Origin: UBA7328 sp036479115 | Lineage (GTDB): Bacteria > Bacteroidota > Bacteroidia > Chitinophagales > Saprospiraceae | Direction of reading: 5' to 3' | Length of the DNA stretch: 16,997 nt | Assembly: GCA_036479115.1 (NCBI GenBank) | Contig: JAZGFD010000318.1 | Span: forward strand, 1 to 16,997 | In this document: piece by piece, positions 7,087 to 15,300 of the stretch | Layout: each line of letters opens with the position of its first letter | Numbering within the stretch: the first letter of the stretch is position 1 | The notes under the pieces: model-generated | Told to the model about the DNA's origin: nothing | Seen by the model: the letters and a program-made list of their open reading frames with translations, nothing else | The model's database searches: none | Made by a program: the position numbers and the translations under genes

Positions 7087-8253
7087 GTGCTAATAGCTGA
7101 ATGTATATTGTGGTACTCTTTAGGGGTTTTAATTTATGCTTACCTCGGTTATCCATTGATATTATGGACATTATCTTCTTTTTATAAAAGAAAAAAAATG
7201 CCTTTAATATATCACTGTGACTTGCCTCAAGTTACCCACATTATTGCTGTTTATAATGAAGAAAAAATAATAGGCGCTAAAGTTGAAAACACCATAAATC
7301 AACACTACCCCAAAGATAAAATCAACCATATTTTTGTTACTGATGGTTCTGATGACGATACGGTGGAGATATTAAATAGAAAGGAAGGAATAAAGCATTT
7401 ACATGCTAATGAAAGAAAGGGAAAACTTGCTGCTATTAATCGGATTATTCCGGAAGTAGAAGATGAAATAATAATATTTAGTGATGCAAATGCTATGCTT
7501 TCTAAAGATGCCCTTTGGCAAATCGTACAACATTTTCAAAATAAAAAAGTAGGTGCAGTAGCCGGAGAAAAAAGGGTTGTTGCTAATATCGATGATGATG
7601 CGGCAGGATCTGGGGAAAATATATATTGGAAATATGAATCACTAATTAAAAACTGGGAATCAAGAATTAGTAGTACTGTAGGTGGCGCAGGAGAGCTTTT
7701 TGCCATCAGAAGCAATCTTTATAGATCTCCTAATGAAGAAATAATTGTGGAAGACCTATTGATTACCATGAATGTCATCAAACAAGGTTATACAATAGTA
7801 TATGAACCCAAAGCACTTGCATCTGAAAAACCATCAAAAAACATCCATGAAGAAATGAAAAGGAAAGTGCGCATAAGCGCAGGGGGTATACAGAGCATGA
7901 TTCACTTGCTACCGCTACTCAATATTTTTAAATACGGTACTATTAGTATCTTTTTACTCTCTCATAGATATATGCGTTGGCTCTTCGCCCCTTTGGCCTT
8001 AATTGCACTTTTAATCTCTTCTTTTTGTGTCATGCCGAATAATCATATTGTATATAATACAATCATTTATAGTCAATTCGGATTTTATATGTTGGCATTA
8101 TTAGGGTACCTGTTTGCAAATAATAAATTGAGAATTAAATATTTATTCATACCATTTTACTTTGTATTCATGCATTATTGTGTGATTTTGGGATTTTTCA
8201 AATTATTGAAGGGAGAGGGGACAGTGATATGGAAAAAAACAGGTAGGAGATGA
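7087..8253 (+). CDS. Family 2 glycosyltransferase, membrane-anchored
   Basis: This 388-residue inverting (GT-A fold) transferase moves a sugar from a nucleotide-sugar donor at the inner membrane, probably for exopolysaccharide or cell-surface glycan. It has an N-terminal membrane segment (about 5-30, with the family-typical YAYLGYPLILW) and a GT-A domain with HIIAVYNEEKIIGAKVENT (51-69), the donor-binding DGSDDDT (86-92), the metal-binding FSDANAM (131-137), and VED (221-223) with the likely catalytic base D223. A basic RKVRISAGG (259-267) stands where processive relatives have QxxRW. Three C-terminal membrane segments follow (about 286-315, 325-343, 353-372), then GEGTVIWKKTGR. The start is uncertain: a stop at 7075 leaves GTG 7087 or TTG 7108, and the next ATG (7198) would delete the first membrane segment. 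The acceptor is unknown. Confidence 0.85.
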   Translation: MLIAECILWYSLGVLIYAYLGYPLILWTLSSFYKRKKMPLIYHCDLPQVTHIIAVYNEEKIIGAKVENTINQHYPKDKINHIFVTDGSDDDTVEILNRKEGIKHLHANERKGKLAAINRIIPEVEDEIIIFSDANAMLSKDALWQIVQHFQNKKVGAVAGEKRVVANIDDDAAGSGENIYWKYESLIKNWESRISSTVGGAGELFAIRSNLYRSPNEEIIVEDLLITMNVIKQGYTIVYEPKALASEKPSKNIHEEMKRKVRISAGGIQSMIHLLPLLNIFKYGTISIFLLSHRYMRWLFAPLALIALLISSFCVMPNNHIVYNTIIYSQFGFYMLALLGYLFANNKLRIKYLFIPFYFVFMHYCVILGFFKLLKGEGTVIWKKTGRR

Positions 8254-8288
8254 CAGAACTATTAAATTACTATGTTACTTCCGTAAGC

Positions 8289-8485
8289 ATGGCTACTCAG
8301 GTACCATTAATAGAGAATTAAGTTTGGACTATTTGCATCATAGTTGAGTACATTTTGGGGTTTCTTTTTCTCAGAGTATCACACACAAACAAACCTTAGG
8401 GTACAGAAGACATGTTGGCCTGATTTAAACATGCCAGATATTTTAATCTTGACCTTAGCCATTCTAATAGCGCGTTCAGAACCGA
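8289..8485 (-). pseudogene. IS66-like transposase, C-terminal remnant (copy 1)
   Basis: Read on the minus strand from 8477, the sequence translates as ERAIRMAKVKIKISGMF, followed by an F-C-T-L-R block, a single TGA at 8379-8381, and then PQNVLNYDA with a natural stop at 8307-8309. ERxIRMxKVKxKxSGxF, then FCxIR and an NVL motif, is the usual C-terminus of IS66-family transposases. The rest of the gene is absent; the homology stops where the R3 repeat begins. The outer end ATGGCTACTCAG (8289-8300) resembles the terminal sequence of copy 2. It lies 35 bases past the glycosyltransferase stop. Confidence 0.75.
8293..8349 (+). repeat. 57-base direct repeat, copy 1 (partner at 8624-8680)
   Basis: The two copies differ at only a handful of positions; GTTTGGACTATTTGCATCAT is identical in both. 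Both correspond to the 3' terminus of the IS66-like element: end of the coding sequence plus terminal sequence. The repeat is therefore best explained as the ends of two element copies in the same orientation, about 331 bases apart. Confidence 0.85.
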
Positions 8486-8618
8486 TCTATGAATCCTGTA
8501 GGGATTTAATATTCGTAAGGTTTTATTGTATTGAAGAAATTCAACCCTGTCGGGCTCATATAAACCGATTATCGTCTATTTTTTATAATCATATGAACCC
8601 TTCAGGTCCAACTCTGGG
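8486..8618 (-). repeat. R3-family dispersed repeat, copy 2
   Basis: This is the reverse complement of 893-1028 with roughly 85% identity by eye. It lies exactly between the truncated IS66-like copy 1 and the right end of copy 2, so it either inserted at that junction or marks the endpoint of a deletion. It has no coding capacity. Confidence 0.75.
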
Positions 8619-8623
8619 TGTGA

Positions 8624-8680
8624 CTACTCAGTTACTATTAAAAGAGAATTGAGTTTGGACTATTTGCATCATAGTTGAGT
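8624..8680 (+). repeat. 57-base direct repeat, copy 2 (partner at 8293-8349)
   Basis: This is the partner of 8293-8349. On the minus strand it is the last part of the IS66-like element, directly abutting the central transposase fragment. In this copy the reading frame entering it from the fragment ends at a TGA (8669-8671), confirming that the junction is an out-of-frame internal deletion. Confidence 0.85.
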
Positions 8681-8989
8681 GCCTACTATTGTATTGGGCA
8701 ATCCTTTTGGAAATAGGGCTACTATTGTTTGGAATCTTCTATTGTCTGAGGCTGCCAAATAAGTGTTTTGTACGTTTTGCTATACCCAAATTCACCACTT
8801 CTTCCCATTCACTTTTATCTCCGTTTCATCCCCTCCTACACCTATACTTTTCTTTATTTCTTCAAGTATTTCATCGTAAATATATTGGGAGTTGGTGGCT
8901 ACTTTTATTAATAAATTGCTGATTGTCTCCTCGCTAATACTATGGTTAAGTACATTGGAAAAGAAATCTTTTAATCGATTAACTTCAAT
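8672..8989 (-). pseudogene. IS66-like transposase, central-domain remnant
   Basis: On the minus strand from 8989 the frame reads RLKDFFSNVLNHSISEETIS (about residues 5-24 of the fragment), then GVGGDETEIKVNGKKW, a TGA at 8792-8794, IWV, a TAG at 8780-8782, then QN...YLAASDNRRFQTIV and FPKGLPNTIVG. The DETxxxVNGKxxW block with the following W-x-W-Q-N is the first catalytic-Asp region of IS66-family DDE transposases. Both stops fit single-base changes of Trp codons (TGG to TGA and TGG to TAG) at positions where the family has Trp. The fragment has no N-terminus and is fused to the element's 3' end. Confidence 0.8.
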
Positions 8990-9041
8990 TTATCTTTTTA
9001 AATAAACCTGAGTAGTTACCCGTGAGCTACGATATAGTATT

Positions 9042-9228
9042 TAAATGTAGCAACTATTCAGGTGGAGTCAAATTTGGTTGAACAGTCTCGAAAAAAGTTC
9101 TTTTTTCATTATTCTTCGGCTATTTTTATAACAATAGCTCTGATATTCTGATAAAAATGGGTCTCGTTTAACAAAAAAACAACAAATTTTTATCTCAAAA
9201 GCACCCACCTGAGCAGTTACTATAAATG
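9042..9228 (-). mobile_element. R1-family MITE, copy b, with 6-base target duplication
   Basis: A 175-base element at 9048-9222. The left end TAGCAACTATTCAGGTGG and the right end in reverse complement TAGTAACTGCTCAGGTGG agree at 15 of 18 positions. TAAATG lies directly outside both ends (9042-9047 and 9223-9228), a clean 6-base target duplication. The interior carries no gene but has the CAGAGCTATTG palindrome and CGAAGAATAATGAAAAAAGA shared with copy a at 95-260. It ends about 108 bases before the start codon of the giant secreted protein gene and could affect its expression. Confidence 0.8.
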
Positions 9229-9305
9229 ATCTTTTTTTTGTTTAACTTATTTTGTTACTGATTGCCCTTACTTCTGATTACATTAGCCATACTGTTAAAA
9301 CCTAA

Positions 9306-9329
9306 TATATTTAACCTTTTTTCTAAGGG
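9306..9329 (+). promoter_or_regulatory. Candidate promoter and Shine-Dalgarno of the giant gene
   Basis: TATATTTA (9306-9313) is one base from the Bacteroidota -7 motif TAnnTTTG. AAGGG (9325-9329) lies six bases before ATG 9336 and supports that start. The promoter part is weak because AT-rich sequence gives such matches easily. Confidence 0.35.
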
Positions 9330-9335
9330 CTAGAA

Positions 9336-12300
9336 ATGAGATTGATGTTTGTTTTATTGAAACATATATTGCCTTTTTTTTACTTGCTTATTGGCACCTT
9401 GCCTATTTATACTCAAAGCCTTGGGGTTGGTGATTTTATGTTTATCGCTTATAATGCTGACGGAGGCGATGATTTTGCCATAGTATTATTAAAAGATGTT
9501 ACCAATCGTACTATATATTTTACCGATCATGAAGCCGATAGTACCAATCCTTTAGACAAATCCAGCAATGAAGGCACGCTCACTTGGGAGTCTGGAATGA
9601 CTACTCTTCCTGCTGGAACTGTAATTATTTTTACTGATGCATCTTCGGCAGGAGGAGTGAGTCATGGCACTGTGAGCGAAGACGATAAGGGTTTTAACTT
9701 AAGCGTTGCTGGTGATGCTATTCTTGCTTTTGAAGGTAGTGACAATTGTACCCCCACTCAATATATTGCTGCCATACAAAGCTCAAACAGTAACCAATTT
9801 GGTGATATTTCAGGAACAGGATTGGATGCCTGTACAGCAATAAATGTATCAATAGGTGCCAATGATGACGGCGCCAAATACACGGGTGTGAGAAATACAA
9901 CTACCACATTTTCAGCATATATAGACTCCATAAAAAATATAAACAACTGGATCACATCAGCGGGTGATGGAGAATCTCTTCTTCCTTTTGATGGCACTGC
10001 TTTTACCATCATTATGACCTGTACTGACCCTATTATCATTGGGCGAGACACCACCATTTGCATGGGAACCAGTTTGGATTTAAAAAAATTACTCAGTGGC
10101 TCATTGCAAGGAGGACTGAGGTATGGCATCCAATTTGGCATTTATCCTGATACTATTACAGCCTTAGTAATGCCTAATACAACAACCACTTATTATATCC
10201 AAGATAGTGTGGCAGGCACTACATGTAACGATACCGCGAAAATCACGGTGATGGTTATGGATTGTAGCATTCCATGTGGTATATCAGTGACATTTTCTGA
10301 TACTAATTGTAATGCCAATGGCACTTATACATTAAAAGTAAAGGTAGATTCTACGCATTCATTAAGCAATAGAATGGTGGCAATTTTAGATGGAAGCCCT
10401 AAAGACACTTTGGCATACCCTTCCATGGATAGGGGAGAAATTTGTATAGAGTCAAGCCTCAAAGGTGATGGCACAAAAGGGGTACAGCTCATCTTGGCTG
10501 ATACGGCGAAAATGATGACCATGTTATTTGTAGAAGACTTCGAAACAGATGGAAATGGCACCAGATATACTACATCAATACCTGAATTTAAAGAAGTAGA
10601 TTCTGATTTTTTTGGCCGTACTGATGGCAGCGATATCGGCACTTATAATCTAAATGGTCAATCTGGAAATTTTTTCTTTGGTATAGAAGATGTAAATGCG
10701 AATGGAGCAAGTGATATCGACACTCTAAAAATAATAGGTATTGACATTAAGCTCGCTACCGAGTTGATATTTAAAGGTTTATTTGCAGAAGAAGATGCAC
10801 AAGATGGCAATCAAGATTGGGACAACAATACAGAACTAATCATCCAAACTCAGATTGATGATGGAGGATATGGTACCATCCTACAATTTTCAGCAGAAGG
10901 AGGTACTAATTCTGAACCAAGACAAGACACTAATTTTGATGGCATTGGAGATGGCACAGCATTAGCACCAATTTTTACAGAGTTCATAGCCAATATTTCT
11001 GGCAGTGGCAGTGTACTTGACATCCTTATTATACTGGAAAATTTTGATGCTGGGGACGAAGATGTTTCTTTTGATAACCTTATGGTAAAGGGAAGAACAT
11101 ATACATGTGCTGACACCATCACTTATGATGAACCTACTTGCCTATTGGCCACCATAGCTACCATTGGTGATCCTTGTGATTGCTGTAATCCTGACAATAT
11201 TGATATATCAGGAGATGGTATTCCTGATATTTTTAAAGAAGAAGTAATTATTGGATCAAACACAGGGGAAACATGGACAGTAATGAGTTCTACAGGACTT
11301 TTAAATATCACAGGCAATGCCATTTCTACACTTTCATTTGTAGAGGCCCCTTCTGGTACTTACACTTCTACTTTTTATCATGGAGGAGGAACAGGTTATA
11401 CTGTTACTCTTACCAATGGCACTTCTACTTTGATTGCCATGAACACATGTGCTGTTTGTACTTCCCTTCCCCCAGTGCCTGACCCTAAAGTATCTGATGT
11501 AGCACTTTGTTTTGATGGTCAAAAACCTACAGCTATAGTTCCTGATAATGCCAATGCTTTAGTACTAACCGAAGATTTTGAAACCGAAGGACTTAATACG
11601 CGTTTTTTTTTAGATAGAGATACTTTTACCACATTGGCTGATACTTCTGTGAGTACTTCTAGTCAGGGCAAGCATTTTTTTATCAGAACAGATGGGAGCA
11701 ATATCCGTAGTACATCATTGATGTATAGTAATGTGCAAGGTGATTTTTGGTGGGGCGCATCAGATTTGAATAAAAACACTACTACCCTATCAGCAAGTGC
11801 AACTATGACATTTGCCAGCAAGCCCATACAGGGTCTATGTGGTTTATATTTTTCAGTCTTTTTAGCTGAAGACGATGTTGGGGCTGGTACTACTTCTCAT
11901 TGGAACAAAGAGGATTTTATTCACTTTGACTATGCCATTGACGGTGGCTCATTTCAAAATCTACTGCACATAGAAAGTGATGGAGGTGCAGCTGGTTCTG
12001 CGCCTTTTGTGGATACTGATTTTGATGGTGATGGTGATGGTATGGAGGTAACTGGGGCTTTTCAAAAATTTAGCAGCCTGATTGATGCCGTAGGAGATTC
12101 CATTATCCTTAGAATATCCATGTTTTTAGATGCAACAGAGGAGGATATAGCTTTTGATAGTATTAAAATAATGGGCTCCCCAGCTACCTATAATTTTTAT
12201 GATAATGATCCAAAAAAAGGTGGCGTTCTGCTTGCCGTAAATGCCATCAGTTATGACCCTTTAGTGACCAGAGCAAATTCGCCACAGACGATTTGGGTAG

Positions 12301-15300
12301 AGTCTACTTGTAGGGGTTGCAAAGGATTATCCTTGCCGGTAATAGTAGGTGTACATCCAGATTCTGATGGAAGTATTGCATGTCTTGATGAAGTATATGT
12401 ATCAGTAGATGAAACATGCAATATTCACGATGTTGACATAACCGCATTTTATGCAGGAGCAATAGAACCAATATATTTTCAACTGAACCTAAAAACAGAA
12501 GACCATAAATTAGTAGAATTAGATTCACTCCACACTTTTGTGGATCAGCAACTAAAGTTTGAAATTATTGACACATGTAGTCAAAATCGCTGTTGGGGGA
12601 TTGTGAATATTGAAGATAACTCACCTCCTAAATCCAAAAATTGTGCTTGTGACGCATCAGTTCCCGCTAATGTTTCACCGCTTACAGCTCCCGACAGTTG
12701 TAAATACTCTTGCCTTGATTCCATCTATTATTATGAACCATTATTTTTTGATAATTGTCAATTTGGGATGACAGCAGACACCTTAGGAATCTATGTAAAA
12801 ACAGACAGTATAGATATAGGCTGTGACACCATACAAATAATCCGTACTTGGTTTTGGAAGGATACTATTCATGAAAAACAAAAAGTGCATGAGATCTGTA
12901 AACAAGTATATTATCATCTGCCTGTCCATACCGATGATATCCTTTGGCCTCCTGTAAAAATGATATTGGCCTGTGACTCAGTAGACCTGCAAGTACCTGT
13001 AGATCAGGTGGTTAAAAATTATGGAAAACACTTTGCTGGCCCATATTACATTAACAATGTGCTGGATACTATCCTCCTTACAAATGATAGTATAAATTGT
13101 CATTTGGCTATTTCGTATAAAGATGATTTTGTGCAAACCTGTATAAACGAATCAAGGATATTAAGAACTTGGAGGGTATTAGATTGGTGTACCCATGAGT
13201 ATTATGATTCTAGCCGACTGATCGATGTCAAGGATAAAAAAGCTCCCGATTTTGGTGTGATTACTATAGAAACAGAGATTCTAAATTCTGGCCAAATTGT
13301 CCTTAATGGAGACACTTCCATGATGTCTGCCATAGAGATAGATATTGACATAGAGAAATTTTTTCAACTTCTTGAAATCCGGACACCTTTTGATTGCAGT
13401 ATAGATTTTGAAATCCCAATTTTTAACAAATTAAAAGACAATTGTTCACCATTAGAGACTATTAAACTGGAATATGAGATAGATGCAGAGGAAGCATATT
13501 TTGATAGTGAAAATCCTCGAATGATAAGAAATATCCCATCTGGATTTTACAAGATACGCATCGCCGCCACTGATGAATGCGGCAATATTAATGAGCATAC
13601 GCTATCTCTTGTTGTGCTAGACAAAGCAGAACCTATCCCACTTTGTAAAGATACTATTATGACGGTACTGGTTGATGCTGATGAGTTATTGGATGGTGGT
13701 ATCAGTCAGGTAGCTGTACAATCATTTGATCTGGCCACTCATGATGTTTGCGGTGAAATCATCTTGATTTTGGCCCAGCGTAAGGACAGAAAATTCTTTT
13801 GTGGAGGCAACTTTTTAAAATTTATTGGTACAGACTACCTTGAATTTTGTTGCGAAGATATAGGTCAATATATTCCTGTTGAATTGACATTTTTTGACAA
13901 TTCTGGAAACAAATCCAAGTGCATTTCTCAGATCTTAATTGAAAATAAAAATATTCCAATACTTGAGTGTGAGGACGTTATCATAAATTGTAATGATGCC
14001 ATCCATCCTGATTGGCTAGGCTATCCTTTTGTGTCAACCACTTGTAGAGCGTCAGATCTCATCTACACTGATGATTATCAGGTGGATGATCTGTGTTTTA
14101 GAGGCTATATTAAAAGAGAGTGGACAATAATAAATTCGGATGTAAGGTGCACACAAGTTATTACCATTAATGAAAGCGACAATGGCAATGATCAAACGAT
14201 TTTTGACCCTGCTTCTATCCGTTGGCCTTTGCATAATAATGGCAAGTCTTTACGGTCATTGGGCATTGAGAATAAAGATATTGTGGTGAAAGAATACAAC
14301 AGCGTCTCAGAATGTATAACATATGATTATGAAGGATATAATGCTTATCGCAAATTAATACTACCAAATTACAATATTGATAAAGATATCAAAGAGAATT
14401 GTAAAATGAATCCCTCCGCGCAATGCATTTTAGGCAGCCTATCAGAACCGACATGGGCTGATCCAAATTGCGGTCTCGTAGGTAAAACTTTTGAAGACGC
14501 AGAGTTCACTTTTAATGATAATGTTTGCAAAACGATATTACGTAGTTGGGTGGTTATTGACTGGTGTATTTTTAATGTAAAAAAAGGGAATGTTTATAAT
14601 GAAAAAATAATTTACATTAAAGATAAGTGCAATGATACTTCTTGGTTTTTGCCAAAAATAGAAAATGGGAAAACAGATGGATACTACACATTCACACAAG
14701 AAATAACAGTAAAAGATCAAACGCCTCCCGTGCTTAATGTGAAGAAAATAGTAAAAGTGAATGTAGGATCGGGAAGTAAAAAAGACCAAGCTGAAGGCAG
14801 TAGTGTAGTATACTTAAATGCGACAGCTAATGATTATTGTGGGCAAGAAGAAGTGAGGGAAAATCCTAGGTTAATATGGAAGTTACAATTGGTTAAAGTA
14901 TTCTATGACGAAGGAACAGAAGAAATAGTAAAAGACAAGACAGGCAGAGAATGGAGGCCTATTAATTCTATTGAAACAGGAAAGGTAGAATTTCGTTTTG
15001 AAGGACAAGCAGGAGATTCTTATCATGTAAAATGGCGTGTTACTGACGGGTGCAACAATAGAAGCGAAGCCATTACTAAGGTAATTTTCATTGATCTCAT
15101 GGCACCCACAATTCAATGCCAATCAGCCATAAGTTCGGCAATAATAAAAGCGGATGGCGAAGTGACCATATGGGCTTTAGATTTTGCAGAAGCATACGAT
15201 AACAAAGATCAACAAGTAGATGTATGGTTTAAGGACGAAAATGATAAATATGTTCCGTCAATTTCTATCTCCTGCTTTGATGTAAATGGAATAAAAGATA

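Larger units (their letters stand above)
8620..9019 (-). mobile_element. Internally deleted IS66-like element (copy 2)
   Basis: About 400 bases. The left end on the minus strand is GTAACTACTCAGG (9019-9007), and the right end in reverse complement is GTGACTACTCAG (8620-8631). Between them are a central transposase fragment and a coding 3' end joined by an internal deletion near 8681. The N-terminal part is also missing. A full IS66-type element is usually over 2 kb, so this is a decayed or non-autonomous derivative. No 8-base target duplication of the kind expected for IS66 is seen outside the ends. Confidence 0.65.
8254..9335. other. 1.08-kb spacer made of decayed mobile elements
   Basis: In order this spacer contains the 3' end of an IS66-like copy (8289-8485), an R3 repeat (8486-8618), an internally deleted IS66-like copy (8620-9019), a short gap, an R1 MITE with target duplication (9042-9228), and the leader of the giant gene. 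Plus-strand open frames at 8344-8652 and 8689-8922 lie antisense to transposase remnants and are not genes. Confidence 0.8.

Noticed and set aside
6968..7171. Minus-strand 67-codon gene
   Set aside because: It overlaps the start of the glycosyltransferase and its promoter motif, and the composition is mostly Lys-rich repeats of a short motif; most likely chance.
8293..8680. Phage or integron attachment sites from the 57-base direct repeats
   Set aside because: The repeats translate as the 3' end of the same transposase family and carry its terminal sequence, and there is no integrase.
8344..8922. Two plus-strand coding genes
   Set aside because: They lie antisense to IS66-like transposase remnants and across an R3 repeat, and their translations show no protein-like pattern.
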